54,848 nt of DNA. Source: a virus. The first letter of the stretch is position 1, and each line of letters begins with the position of its first letter. Below are positions 16,922-25,338 of the stretch, one piece after another. The notes below the pieces were generated by a model. It made no database searches, had not been told where the DNA came from, and was given only the letters and a program-made list of their open reading frames with translations. The translations under genes were made by a program, and so were the position numbers. The stretch lies in the IMG/VR virus record IMGVR_UViG_3300031603_000004, positions 1 through 54,848 of that record. One strand, 5' to 3'.

Positions 16922-16954
16922 AAAAAAAAGACACTCAATTGAGTGTCTTTTTTT
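16922..16954. terminator. Bidirectional rho-independent terminator
   Basis: Perfect palindrome GACACTCAATTGAGTGTC flanked by eight A on the left and seven T on the right. It works on both strands between the plus-strand late block and the convergent minus-strand genes. Confidence 0.95.
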
Positions 16955-16967
16955 ATTTAAAGTTTTT

Positions 16968-17150
16968 TTACCAAGTCTTAGGACTTGCGTTGTCTTGGAT
17001 ATTAACTTGAAATCCAATTTTGGATTCAAGAGTATCTAAAACTAGAATATTAGCACTTTTTTTGTCGCCTTTTGCGTCTGCAATACTTACTTTAAAACCA
17101 TCTTTTACGTTAGCGGGTTCATCTAATTCGATTACTACTTGATTAGCCAT
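16968..17150 (-). CDS. Hypothetical protein, 60 aa
   Basis: Small beta-type protein (MANQVVIELDEPANVKDGF...). Overlaps the previous gene by 8 nt; last gene before the bidirectional terminator. No assigned function. Confidence 0.6.
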   Translation of the reverse strand: MANQVVIELDEPANVKDGFKVSIADAKGDKKSANILVLDTLESKIGFQVNIQDNASPKTW

Positions 17151-17415
17151 GATTTATCTCCTCATCTGTATAAAATTCATTTTCGTCTATACTTATCTTT
17201 TCATTTAGCAAAAAGTAATAAATATCAATAGCTGATTCATTATTATTTCTAACTTCATCTATAATAAGATTATACATATCATCTATAATTCCACACTTTA
17301 AATCTGTTCCAAAATCTTCTTCTGGGAAGTATTCTTCGCAAAGATGCAATAATTTAGTACTGTGAGCATCTGTTAATGCTTCTTCTACGTCATTTAATAC
17401 TTCAGTTAATTCCAT
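17143..17415 (-). CDS. Hypothetical acidic protein, 90 aa
   Basis: Strongly acidic, helical (MELTEVLNDVEEALTDAHST). Part of the minus-strand run ending at 16968. No family recognised. Confidence 0.6.
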   Translation of the reverse strand: MELTEVLNDVEEALTDAHSTKLLHLCEEYFPEEDFGTDLKCGIIDDMYNLIIDEVRNNNESAIDIYYFLLNEKISIDENEFYTDEEINHG

Positions 17416-17423
17416 TTATTCTC

Positions 17424-17561
17424 CTATTCATTAAACCATTCTGCTAGTTTAAAAATTAAAACAATTGAAATTGCTGTAACTCCAACTGCAACATGAGGAT
17501 ATAATCCAGCTAAGTATATAATACCTAGCGTTAAAACACTTCCTATTATAAACTTACCCAT
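17424..17561 (-). CDS. Small membrane protein, 45 aa
   Basis: Start placed at ATG 17561, which overlaps the stop of the upstream gene (ATATGGGTAAG). Almost wholly hydrophobic, two short helices (FIIGSVLTLGIIYLAGLY and VAVGVTAISIVLIFKLA). Could be holin-like but nothing proves it. Confidence 0.6.
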   Translation of the reverse strand: MGKFIIGSVLTLGIIYLAGLYPHVAVGVTAISIVLIFKLAEWFNE

Positions 17562-18795
17562 ATAGTAGTACCTCATTTTCTTCAATATTAACTTCACAAG
17601 CTCCAGAAAGGAACAATTCCTCAAAGCATTCTTCACATAAAGTTTCTTTATTCTCTCCTACATAACTATTATCATCTGGTATTACATCTCTACATCTGCT
17701 ACATAACATTCTTCCAGAAATATAATCTCCCATATCTGTATTGCTTTCTATTAATGATTTCAATCCGTTTACATAATAATATAAAGATCCTTCATTGATC
17801 TTACCATTACATATAGAATATAGCCCTGATTTTTTATTGTCTACTTTCTTTAATTTTACTTTCTTATCTTCATAATAGAAATTAGATTCATCTTGATATA
17901 TATAGACACTTTCATCTTCTGTATTATACATAATGCCGATTGGATGTTTACTTTTCCAATTATTGCTTTCAAATTTTAAAATTTTATTGAAGATTATGTC
18001 TAATATATTGTTTTCCAATAGACCTCCTGGATACGATCTAACAGAGAATATCGTATCCATCTCTGTTATTATTCCCCAAGTCCTTGCAATAATTTTTTCT
18101 GCTTTTATTCCTTGATACTCTTTTTTAGATCCATCTGTTATATAAATTAGTAATCTGTTAGGGTCATTTATAAGTCCAGGAAATCCAGTCCAGAAACATC
18201 CTTCATCTTTAGTTTCTAAATCTAAGCAAGAAGTCCAAGTTTCAGTAGTAGCACTTAAAAACCAGTCGGAAAAATTCAGCGAGATTACCACTCTCAGTTT
18301 TTTATTAGGCATTTTATAAACACCAATTTTTTCTGTAATTTCTTTAAATGTTTTGTCAAATATTAAATCAAAATCATCTTTGTTATAAATATCCGGATAG
18401 TTAGACTGTAAAAATGAATAAGAATACTTATTGTTTTCTTTGTATAATTTCTTGATAGCCTTAAATAACTTAGTTTCATTCTTATTTATTGTAATCTTGT
18501 TTCTATTGAAGTTATCATAAGTAACTTTTAGATCGTCATACATAAACAATTCAGAAAAATATTCCTGAAAGAGAATCCAGCCGTTATCTAGTTTAGAGTA
18601 GTTTTCTTCATCAAGGTCAATGGACATCCTTAAATCATCATCAAGTAATTCTTTTAACTTGGGATCAATAAATCTTTCATTATCCGCATTGAACAATTTA
18701 CTCTTAAACTCTGTAACGCTTTCTTCTGTAAGGTTAAAGTGATTTTCTACTAAAGTTGAAATAATTTTATTATTATTAAAATCAACTTCTGTCAT
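17554..18795 (-). CDS. Unknown protein with C-terminal zinc ribbon
   Basis: 413 residues from the ATG at 18795, chosen because AGGAGG sits 5 nt upstream. The centre has a conserved-looking stretch SATTETWTSCLDLE followed by GCFWTGFPGLINDP; the C-terminus has CSRC ... CEEC spaced like a zinc knuckle. No enzyme motif is recognised. Preceded by the stem-closed RNA at 18834-18912, which may control it. Confidence 0.65.
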   Translation of the reverse strand: MTEVDFNNNKIISTLVENHFNLTEESVTEFKSKLFNADNERFIDPKLKELLDDDLRMSIDLDEENYSKLDNGWILFQEYFSELFMYDDLKVTYDNFNRNKITINKNETKLFKAIKKLYKENNKYSYSFLQSNYPDIYNKDDFDLIFDKTFKEITEKIGVYKMPNKKLRVVISLNFSDWFLSATTETWTSCLDLETKDEGCFWTGFPGLINDPNRLLIYITDGSKKEYQGIKAEKIIARTWGIITEMDTIFSVRSYPGGLLENNILDIIFNKILKFESNNWKSKHPIGIMYNTEDESVYIYQDESNFYYEDKKVKLKKVDNKKSGLYSICNGKINEGSLYYYVNGLKSLIESNTDMGDYISGRMLCSRCRDVIPDDNSYVGENKETLCEECFEELFLSGACEVNIEENEVLLYG

Positions 18796-18833
18796 CATTC
18801 CTCCTAATTTTTTAGTGTCCCCAAAATAAAAAA

Positions 18834-18912
18834 AGTGTAGCAAAAAAAATAATTGTTCACAAGTTTGAAGGGGGATAAACAAACTGATCTTTTGAACAAT
18901 CGCAGCTACACT
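18834..18912 (-). ncRNA. Stem-closed structured RNA with terminator-like 3' end
   Basis: Nested stems on the minus strand: AGTGTAGC/GCTACACT (8 bp, outermost), ATTGTTC/GAACAAT (7 bp) and AGTTTG/CAAACT (6 bp) around a C-rich loop. The outer stem is followed by a T-rich run. It could be a small RNA with its own terminator or an attenuator in front of the 17554-18795 gene. Confidence 0.6.
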
Positions 18913-18929
18913 AAAATTATTATATTATG

Positions 18930-19112
18930 TTATGAATAGTTTTCTCTTGCCCATTTGTCAAGCAATATTATGTCTGCTTGCATTGCAACAAGATCATCTT
19001 CATGGACAACAATAGTCCAATTATATCCTTTTGAATTTTTAGTTACTTCCATTTTATATTTACTAGCGGCAGGAATTAATTCTCCGCCTTCCTTTACTGC
19101 TATTTTTTCCAT
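18930..19112 (-). CDS. Hypothetical protein, 60 aa
   Basis: Begins MEKIAVKEGGELIPAASKYK. Single small gene behind promoter P4 and upstream of the structured RNA at 18834. Function unknown. Confidence 0.65.
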   Translation of the reverse strand: MEKIAVKEGGELIPAASKYKMEVTKNSKGYNWTIVVHEDDLVAMQADIILLDKWARENYS

Positions 19113-19128
19113 AATTTCTCCTTATATT

Positions 19129-19157
19129 ATTATACCAAATTATTCTTTTTTTGTCAA
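19129..19157 (-). promoter_or_regulatory. Consensus early-type promoter P4
   Basis: TTGACA 19152-19157, TATAAT 19129-19134, 17-nt spacer. The TGA of TTGACA is the stop codon of the thioredoxin gene. Confidence 0.9.
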
Positions 19158-19435
19158 GCAAAAAGATCTATAATAACTCCTGTCTGTTGCATACCTACCT
19201 TTTCGGTAATCTTCTCTCCATCTTTATAGAATACTATAGTTGGTATTGAACTTATTCCAAATAACTGAGCCAATTCACTTTCTTTCTCTACATCTATCTT
19301 AACAACTTTAATGTCGGTAGTATTCTCTATATTTTCCAAAATTGGTTCCATCATCTTGCATGGCTGACACCAATCAGCATAAAAATCAAAGATTACTTTG
19401 TTGTTTGCTCTTATCGTTGCGTCTATGTCTATCAT
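19154..19435 (-). CDS. Thioredoxin
   Basis: 93 residues with the active site WCQPC at 22-26, the cis-proline segment SIPTIVFYKDGE and the terminal helix. Family reduces disulfides; phage thioredoxins commonly serve ribonucleotide reductase or a polymerase. Slightly short at both ends. Stop codon lies in the -35 of P4. Overlaps the 3' end of the upstream membrane gene by 50 nt. Confidence 0.93.
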   Translation of the reverse strand: MIDIDATIRANNKVIFDFYADWCQPCKMMEPILENIENTTDIKVVKIDVEKESELAQLFGISSIPTIVFYKDGEKITEKVGMQQTGVIIDLFA

Positions 19436-19679
19436 TGTTATCTCCTTTATATTTCTTAAAGAAAAACATCAAGAAAAAACCAATACCAAATAGCATAAAA
19501 TAAATAATACTAACTACAAACATAACTACTACAGGGCCCCACCAAATAGATGTTACTATTATTATCCAATGTAGAGAGATAATATTAAAAAATTTTAATA
19601 TAGTTAATAATGATATTGTTAATATTGAAACTGTTACCATTATCTTATTAGCTAGTTTTTGAGTTAATTCTTTTCTCAT
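19386..19679 (-). CDS. Membrane protein, two or three TM helices
   Basis: Start placed at MRKELTQ (ATG 19679) with AAGGAAG just before it; an ATG six codons earlier is possible. Hydrophobic helices at about 15-38 and 45-75 and a basic tail (KKYKGDNNDRHRRNDK). Function unknown. Confidence 0.6.
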   Translation of the reverse strand: MRKELTQKLANKIMVTVSILTISLLTILKFFNIISLHWIIIVTSIWWGPVVVMFVVSIIYFMLFGIGFFLMFFFKKYKGDNNDRHRRNDKSKQQSNL

Positions 19680-19887
19680 CTTCCTTTCCCATATCATCTA
19701 AGAATTTTCCTGTAATAGAATCTTTAACTATTGCTGCATTAGCTATTCCAATAGAATCTAATACTTTATAATACATAAGAATGGTTCCATCATCCATACT
19801 TCTCACATCAGTTACTTTCCATTGTTTTCCATAAATAGAAATATTCTTATCTATATATGTCTTATAAAATTTTAAATTATACTTCAA
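19648..19887 (-). CDS. Hypothetical protein, 79 aa
   Basis: Mixed alpha/beta small protein (MKYNLKFYKTYIDKNISIYG). Overlaps both neighbours by 10-30 nt. No family recognised. Confidence 0.6.
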   Translation of the reverse strand: MKYNLKFYKTYIDKNISIYGKQWKVTDVRSMDDGTILMYYKVLDSIGIANAAIVKDSITGKFLDDMGKEDEKRINSKTS

Positions 19888-20287
19888 TCTTCTTTACCGT
19901 TTTAATACTGATAACTTCTGCTTGATCTATATATGTTATTTCTTGTCCGTTCTTTGTCATATACTCTTCACTGAGCTTTTCATAAGCTCTCAGGTTTCTC
20001 TCGTATGATCCTTGAACTCTTAACTGATTTTTCTCAAGATCAAACTCAGGACTTATTATTTGTCTAAATGCGATTGTTTCATTCGCAATAACTTCAATAA
20101 TTGTCCTTTCCCCGCTCTCCATAAAATCACCGAATACAAAATTATCCTCTGGATATTCGCTTGATAGATGTTCATACATTGCCTCTACTATTTCTTTATT
20201 ACCGATTTCTTCGATATAGATTTCTTTACAGGGTTTTTCTTCACTAATGCTTTTTTCTTTACTGGTGCCTTTTTCTGTGTCTGACAT
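19877..20287 (-). CDS. Hypothetical acidic protein, 136 aa
   Basis: Start taken at ATG 20287 (MSDTEKGTSKEKSISEEK) because a purine-rich SD (AGGAAGAGGGAG) lies before it. The first 33 codons overlap, in another frame, the Lys-rich tail of the upstream gene. Role unknown. Confidence 0.6.
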   Translation of the reverse strand: MSDTEKGTSKEKSISEEKPCKEIYIEEIGNKEIVEAMYEHLSSEYPEDNFVFGDFMESGERTIIEVIANETIAFRQIISPEFDLEKNQLRVQGSYERNLRAYEKLSEEYMTKNGQEITYIDQAEVISIKTVKKIEV

Positions 20288-20502
20288 TTTTCTTCTCCCT
20301 CTTCCTTTTTTTTCCATTTTATTTCTTTTACTTTTGTTAAGTTTGGCTTGTTGTCCTTAAAGTCTTTCACACTCCATTCTTCTTTCTGGGTTACACCAGA
20401 TTTGAAGTAGTGAGTTACAGAAAACCCCTTAGTTACTTTCTTTACTTCTACAAATGTTTCCGGATTTTGAAATCTCGGCTTGCACTTATACGTTCCTTCC
20501 AT
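20188..20502 (-). CDS. Hypothetical protein with basic Lys-rich tail, 104 aa
   Basis: N-terminal part with two possible beta strands, C-terminal 40 residues almost all Lys, Val, Ser (KKKALVKKNPVKKSISKK). The tail resembles nucleic-acid-binding extensions. About 100 nt are shared with the next gene in a different frame. Confidence 0.6.
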   Translation of the reverse strand: MEGTYKCKPRFQNPETFVEVKKVTKGFSVTHYFKSGVTQKEEWSVKDFKDNKPNLTKVKEIKWKKKEEGEEKCQTQKKAPVKKKALVKKNPVKKSISKKSVIKK

Positions 20503-20567
20503 TAATATAAATCCTTTATTTTATCGTCATAGATAGTATCACTAAATGTATCGTTCTGTCTTTTCAT
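20502..20567 (-). CDS. Possible 21-residue leader peptide
   Basis: Frame MKRQNDTFSDTIYDDKIKDLY whose stop overlaps the next ATG (TAATG). No clear SD. It lies directly downstream of the tRNA cluster. Weakly supported. Confidence 0.25.
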   Translation of the reverse strand: MKRQNDTFSDTIYDDKIKDLY

Positions 20568-20581
20568 TGGTTTTGTGTTGA

Positions 20582-20648
20582 GAACCTAGGTGAGACTCGA
20601 ACTCACCAATCGGATTTTGGAGATCTGATTCCGCCCTGCGGCTAAGTT
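20582..20648 (-). tRNA. tRNA-Trp (CCA)
   Basis: Acceptor AACTTAG/CTAGGTT, T arm GTGAG-TTCGAGT-CTCAC, anticodon loop CTCCAAA. D loop is unusually short (67 nt overall). No CCA is encoded. Confidence 0.8.
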
Positions 20649-20673
20649 ATGAAATATTTCGCCTTTACTTTTT

Positions 20674-20748
20674 TGACTCCCCTCGGAGTCGAACCGAGAC
20701 ATAAATTGCGTCTAAAACAACCTCCTCTGCCAATTGGGATAGGGAGCC
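20674..20748 (-). tRNA. tRNA, anticodon read as UAG (Leu)
   Basis: Acceptor GGCTCCC/GGGAGTC, T arm CTCGG-TTCGACT-CCGAG. Anticodon stem GTTGT/GCAAT gives loop TTTAGAC, hence UAG. It lacks the long variable arm of bacterial tRNA-Leu, so the identity is uncertain. Confidence 0.7.
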
Positions 20749-20754
20749 ATGAAA

Positions 20755-20845
20755 TACGGATAGTGGGGATCGAACCCACGGTGTTTACCATCTAGGGTAT
20801 AGGATTTTAAATCCTATGCGTTTCAACCATCTTCGCCATATCCGC
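20755..20845 (-). tRNA. tRNA-Leu (TAA)
   Basis: Acceptor GCGGATA/TATCCGT, anticodon stem TAGGA/TCCTA with loop TTTAAAA, long variable arm and T arm GTGGG-TTCGATC-CCCAC. Confidence 0.9.
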
Positions 20846-20971
20846 AAAAATATGAATATCCAAACCATATGATATTCAGTCAATGTTTTCGCATTGAATT
20901 TTTCGTACTAAACCATCTACTCTACTAAAGCTTGATTATTAGGTACTTTCCTGGGTCTTAGATTCCGGAAG

Positions 20972-21055
20972 CGGGCAGAAGAGGTGTCGATCCCCTACGC
21001 TTTCACGCATACGAATTTTCAAGATTCGGTGTCAGTAGCCGCTGACATTCTGCCC
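20972..21055 (-). tRNA. tRNA-Ser (TGA)
   Basis: Acceptor GGGCAGA/TCTGCCC, anticodon stem CGAAT/ATTCG with loop CTTGAAA, class II variable arm. Confidence 0.85.
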
Positions 21056-21065
21056 AAAATAAAAT

Positions 21066-21154
21066 ACGGGATAGTAGGATTCCGACTCCTATGCAATTTA
21101 TATGCACGTTCTGTTTAGCAAACAGACCCAGTTCCTTACCAGTTACTTATCCCA
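21066..21154 (-). tRNA. tRNA-Ser (GCT)
   Basis: Acceptor TGGGATA/TATCCCG, anticodon stem TCTGT/ACAGA with loop TTGCTAA, long variable arm. Confidence 0.88.
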
Positions 21155-21160
21155 GAATAA

Positions 21161-21189
21161 AAAAACCCCTCAACAATCGTTAAAGGGGT
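21161..21189 (-). terminator. Rho-independent terminator upstream of tRNA block
   Basis: Minus-strand stem ACCCCT/AGGGGT followed by seven T. It ends transcription coming from 21724-21303 just before the tRNA-Ser gene, or is a partial stop. Confidence 0.85.
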
Positions 21190-21199
21190 GTAATTAACA

Positions 21200-21262
21200 A
21201 ATTGCGGTGCTATCTCATGTGTTTAACCATGATGAGGATAATAAACTGAGTGATAGTACCAA
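21200..21262 (-). ncRNA. Possible small RNA ending at the 21161 terminator
   Basis: Minus-strand stem GGTACTATC/GATAGCACC (one mismatch) encloses a CTCAT/ATGAG hairpin and is followed by the terminator, giving a compact untranslated RNA. No consensus promoter in front, so it is probably processed from the upstream transcript. Confidence 0.4.
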
Positions 21263-21302
21263 ATTCTTTTTCATAATATTAACTTACCCTTTCCTAAAAA
21301 AA

Positions 21303-21554
21303 CTAATTTATACATATTGCATTGATTTTCATCAATGATTCATTTGTCTCTTCTGTTTCGATTTGGTCATTAAATTCTTCCATGTCGCTTTCACAGTAAT
21401 ACTCTTTATCAAGTTCATTATAGTGACCAGCTGAAGGGTCAAACCAAACTTTATTAAAAGAATTTCCTTCATCATCAATACTATATACGACTTCTAAATC
21501 ACCATGATCTTTTAATGCTTCTTGCAGCACCTCTATGTATTTTGACAATTGCAT
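21303..21554 (-). CDS. Hypothetical phage protein, 83 aa
   Basis: Starts MQLSKYIEVLQEALKDHGDL and continues EVVYSIDDEGNSFNKVWF, a small family common in phages with no known function. Overlaps the preceding gene by 22 nt. Confidence 0.7.
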   Translation of the reverse strand: MQLSKYIEVLQEALKDHGDLEVVYSIDDEGNSFNKVWFDPSAGHYNELDKEYYCESDMEEFNDQIETEETNESLMKINAICIN

Positions 21555-21724
21555 TTTACATCCTTCACCAATTTATATTTATCCATACTAAATGTCATTG
21601 CTTTCATAAAACTAATCCAAATATTAAAATGGTCATCAACACTAGCTTCACCATTTAAACCAATCTCTAATTTAATCGGGACATCTAAATCACCATCTTC
21701 TGGGACATATTCAAATTTTACCAT
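21533..21724 (-). CDS. Hypothetical protein, 63 aa
   Basis: Small acidic protein (MVKFEYVPEDGDLDVPIKLE) ending in a Cys pair (CNCQ). First gene behind promoter P5. Confidence 0.65.
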   Translation of the reverse strand: MVKFEYVPEDGDLDVPIKLEIGLNGEASVDDHFNIWISFMKAMTFSMDKYKLVKDVKCNCQNT

Positions 21725-21741
21725 CTTTCCCCTCTTATATA

Positions 21742-21770
21742 ATTATACAATATTATTCTTTTTTTGTCAA
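21742..21770 (-). promoter_or_regulatory. Consensus early-type promoter P5
   Basis: TTGACA 21765-21770, TATAAT 21742-21747, 17-nt spacer. Begins 5 nt past the stop of the phosphoesterase gene. Confidence 0.9.
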
Positions 21771-21774
21771 GTTT

Positions 21775-23494
21775 TTACTCTTTAGTGATTTCCTTAACTC
21801 TATTATATAGTAAGGTATGTTTAGAGTCAAACTCAATATCATCATGAAAATGTCCGAAATACCAGTGCTGATAATCAACAGTTTCTTCCAGAGTCTCAAG
21901 GAACCCTTGGAGGAGAGTTGGATTGTCATATTTCGCAAAATCAAATAAATTGTATATTCTCTGAGAACAATCATGAGTTATTATTAAATCCACCTTATTG
22001 TCATGTTTTTCTAAATTATTTAAGCAGTTAGAATACTCTGCTGTATTGGGTGCTTCTTGACTCCACCATGAAATGAACTCTGTTCTTCTTGCTTTGTCGA
22101 TAGATTTTCCACCACCCATAGTAAGAATTTTTAATCCATTGATAGTATATATTTCACCCCTTTTGAGGTGATAGATGCTGCCGTTTAATTTCCCAACAAC
22201 TCCACCAAACATTTCCATTTCTGGAAGTTTTTCTATTCTGTCAAAGTTACAATTACCAGAAAAATTAACCTTACCATTATTCCTAACTATTAATGTTCCT
22301 AATGGCATTTTGTAACAATAAGCATAATCACTATATTCTTCTTTTGTTATTTTTATATAATGATCTCTCCTTAAATTTTCATCCTTACAAATTCTATTTC
22401 TAAAAGCTGGTTTTGCATTTTCAAAACCAGATGTGTTAAAAACTTCACCATTGTGCTTGAAGACTATTTTATTTTTCAAGCACATCTCTTGAACAATATC
22501 TGTGTCATTTTTAGATGTTGTGTTCCAAACAATAGAATTACTATATCTATGTCCATCTGTTACTTCAAGAGTATCTAAAAAAGTATTTACTTGATGCTCA
22601 TTAAAAAAACTCCAGTCTTTTGGAATTTCCTTTATTCCATCTAATAAACTAAAAATTTTTCTAGCAGTATCACTATATATTCTAATGTAAGAAGGAGTTA
22701 ATTTATTTACTCCTGACTTTTTTGCTTCTTTTAAAGTAAAAGGTAAATCCATTTCTGTTAATAATTTAGAAAGCTCTTTTATTTTTCTATCTTTAGAAAG
22801 ATGAAATTGAACTGTCATTTTTTTTGAATTAGGATTCTTCATTGAAAAATCAACGATAGTAGCATCCATAATAACCCAAGTTAGTAGTTTAATCCAATTA
22901 TCTGATAAGTCTACATTTTCATTATGAATGTAGTTACCAGTTAACAGTAAAGAACTTTCTTTAATCTTTTCTCCCAATAAATCAATAGCTTTTACTTTTT
23001 TATTGTCTATAATCATATCATGTTTTTCGGATACAATTAACGATATATTATCTCCTTGAAAATTTATCATATTATCTTTAATTTCTTTTATATCTTCCTC
23101 TGGATAATCAAAAGAAATTTCTTTTGTATCTATATCAAACTGAGCAACTTTTACTTTTATCTTATTATCTATTAAATAAGAAAATAACTGCCACCCGCTT
23201 TCAGTTAAAACTTCAGTATCTTTTTTAAAGCAATGGTTTCCGTCAACAAAAAGTGTAGTCCAAGGTTTATCTATAAACCACTTATGCCAATTTAATTCTG
23301 TTTTACCTGATTTATTTACATCCCAAATAAATCCAAAATCTCCAGCAATTATTACATAGTCATTTTTAGTTAATTCTTTTCCTTCTGGGAATTTTCTTGA
23401 AGTAAGTTTGTCGAGATCTCCTACTTGTCCACCGTGAGTGTCGCTAACCTGCCACGAATACTCTTCCGCTTTTCTTGTTACCAGATGATCTCAT
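21775..23494 (-). CDS. Metallophosphoesterase interrupted by an intein, with a frame break near its start
   Basis: ATG at 23494 with AAGGAGT before it encodes MRSSGNKKSGRVFVAG and then a TAG at 23446-23444. The phosphoesterase continues in the +1 frame as SDTHGGQVGDLDKL, then GDFG, GNH, later ITHDC and YFGHFHDD, all metal-ligand motifs of calcineurin-like phosphatases. Removing four bases around the TAG would restore VFVAGDTHG, so this is an indel, a programmed +1 shift like RF2, or a sequencing error. The intein (separate entry) sits directly after GNH. If neither shift nor alternative start operates, the gene is broken. Confidence 0.8.
22252..23232 (-). mobile_element. Intein with degenerate LAGLIDADG domain in the phosphoesterase
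   Basis: 327 residues from Cys (CFKKDTEVLTESGW, block A) to Asn before the +1 Cys (GTLIVRNNGKVNFSGN then C). Block B is LIVSEKHDMII. The two LAGLIDADG-like helices read LLTWVIMDATIVDF and FLDTLEVTDGH; both keep the acidic residue. Penultimate residue is Gly not His. The site is immediately after the metal-binding GNH, so the host enzyme is inactive until splicing gives GNH-CNFDRIEKLP. Confidence 0.88.
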
Positions 23495-23582
23495 GACTTT
23501 ACTCCTTAGATATAGTATATAATTTATCTCTTAAGACAGATACTATCATCACTTTTATACATATAATCAGCAAAAAGTTTTA

Positions 23583-24011
23583 TTATTCCTTTATATAATT
23601 TTTATATTTTTCTGGGATACCTTTGAATTGACTCCAAGCCAAAACTCTCCAGTTGTGACTATAATCACTTAAAGGTGGTTCAGTCAATAACTTCAATATC
23701 TTTTTTGTAGGAAAACACTTAACAGGTCCGGAACTTTCATCGATAGTTTTTACCATTACCTCACCGTTCTTTTTAGAATATCTCCAAAGATGAACAACAG
23801 CATAAACAATTATTTCTTGAGACAATCCATCCTTATCAGTTATAGTTCTTTCAACTGCCATATAACTTACACCAAACTTAAATGAATGACTTAGTATTTT
23901 AAAAGATACTTGCTCGTCTTTTCCATTTTTGAAAGACCCATTATAACTTTTTTCTAATGTTTCTTTAATAGAGCGTAAATCTCCATCACAATATGTTCCA
24001 TACCATCCCAT
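23583..24011 (-). CDS. Hypothetical conserved phage protein, 142 aa
   Basis: Starts MGWYGTYCDGDLRSIKETLE at ATG 24011 with GGGGGA in front. This N-terminus occurs in a phage family of unknown function. A hairpin GTGGG/CCCAC lies in the leader. Behind promoter P6. Confidence 0.7.
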   Translation of the reverse strand: MGWYGTYCDGDLRSIKETLEKSYNGSFKNGKDEQVSFKILSHSFKFGVSYMAVERTITDKDGLSQEIIVYAVVHLWRYSKKNGEVMVKTIDESSGPVKCFPTKKILKLLTEPPLSDYSHNWRVLAWSQFKGIPEKYKNYIKE

Positions 24012-24114
24012 AATATCCCCCAATAAAAGTAGTGGGAATCCCACCCACTTAAAGTTCTCTCCTGTTTGAGTGGTCAGGGCAACTAATAAGCGTATCCACT
24101 TTATCTCTTAATTA

Positions 24115-24143
24115 ATTATACAACATTATTCTTTTTTTGTCAA
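24115..24143 (-). promoter_or_regulatory. Consensus early-type promoter P6
   Basis: TTGACA 24138-24143, TATAAT 24115-24120, 17-nt spacer. The TGA of the -35 is the stop codon of the 24140-24451 gene. Confidence 0.9.
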
Positions 24144-24451
24144 GTTTTGTCTGTAATTGATGTAGTGCGTGTAACCGGATTTGTATTTAATTGTTCTCCG
24201 TCAATGTATATATATCCACTTGTTGAATAATAAGGAGGTTCCCAAAAAGGAGATGTCCAAGGAGCAGTTAATCTTTGTGGTGTTAAATAAGGAGTAGTGT
24301 CCCAAGGAACATAAATGTATTTTATTTCATCTTCCTTATATCCTAAAAGATCAGCTACGTTATCATATAACTTCTCAGCATCTTCTTTTGAAATACTAAC
24401 CTCGGTATCTCCAAACTTTAATTTAATTGTCTGTTCAATTTTTATTTCCAT
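24140..24451 (-). CDS. Hypothetical protein, 103 aa
   Basis: N-terminal half alpha/beta (MEIKIEQTIKLKFGDTEVSI), C-terminal half Pro/Trp/Tyr-rich and probably unstructured (TPYLTPQRLTAPWTSPFWEP). In an operon with the methylase. Unknown function. Confidence 0.65.
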   Translation of the reverse strand: MEIKIEQTIKLKFGDTEVSISKEDAEKLYDNVADLLGYKEDEIKYIYVPWDTTPYLTPQRLTAPWTSPFWEPPYYSTSGYIYIDGEQLNTNPVTRTTSITDKT

Positions 24452-24460
24452 AATTATCTC

Positions 24461-25321
24461 CTAATAGTTAATTATTATTAATTCATTTTTCTTTCGTGTA
24501 GTCTTATTTCCAACATCATCTTGTTTGAATGTCATGAAATATCTATACTCTTGATCTATGATTTTGAAATCCTTAAATCTCTCTCTAATTTCTTCATTAT
24601 CATTATAAGTTATCATCCATTTAGCAGGATTAATTTTAACGACTTCAGAAAATCGGTCATGATCAAATCCTTGATGCATCTCTCCCATTTTTCCGTAAAG
24701 AGTATTTTTTTTCTCTCCCAAATCGTATGGAGGGTCCAGAAAAATAAAATCGTTCTCTACAGAGTCGCTAATGAACGTTTCGTAGTCATAATTGAAGATT
24801 TTCCAAGTTTTCATAAATGAATTTATAATTGAAAGTTTCTGAATATTTCCAATATTAAACTTTTTTTTGTAGTTATCTTTGGATAAAGATCCATGTTCCG
24901 TTAGCCCTGAAAAGGCAATCTTGTTTAATGTAAAATAAGCTGCTGCTCTTATTAGATCATCTTCTGGATCAAATGTATTAGGAGTGTTGTATAAAAGATA
25001 TTCTTGCTCTTTTAACAAACTCTTACCTCTTTCTAAATCTTCTGGGTCAGCGTGTTCTCTAATCCATATCAGTTTCTCCATTAGCTCTTCTGGATATTTA
25101 TGTAATGTTTTCCAGAAATTAACTAATACTTCATTAAGATCATTTACAAAAACATTCTTTTCAGGATACATCTGCGACACCCATAGAGGAATACTTCCAC
25201 CACCAATAAATGCATCATAAAAATCTCCAGAAAATTCTGGGAATAATGGTGATAATATATTCTTCACCATTTTAGATTTTCCCCCAACAAATGAAATTGG
25301 AACTACAGATTTAATTTTCAA
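24461..25321 (-). CDS. DNA adenine methyltransferase, Dam/D12 class
   Basis: 286 residues with the SAM-binding FVGGKSKM segment near the N-terminus and the catalytic DPPY (FIFLDPPYDLG) near residue 195, order FxGxK first, as in D12 adenine-N6 methylases. A likely role is protection of phage DNA against host nucleases. No cognate restriction gene nearby. Behind promoter P7. Confidence 0.92.
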   Translation of the reverse strand: MKIKSVVPISFVGGKSKMVKNILSPLFPEFSGDFYDAFIGGGSIPLWVSQMYPEKNVFVNDLNEVLVNFWKTLHKYPEELMEKLIWIREHADPEDLERGKSLLKEQEYLLYNTPNTFDPEDDLIRAAAYFTLNKIAFSGLTEHGSLSKDNYKKKFNIGNIQKLSIINSFMKTWKIFNYDYETFISDSVENDFIFLDPPYDLGEKKNTLYGKMGEMHQGFDHDRFSEVVKINPAKWMITYNDNEEIRERFKDFKIIDQEYRYFMTFKQDDVGNKTTRKKNELIIINY

Positions 25322-25338
25322 TTTTTACTCCTATTTGT

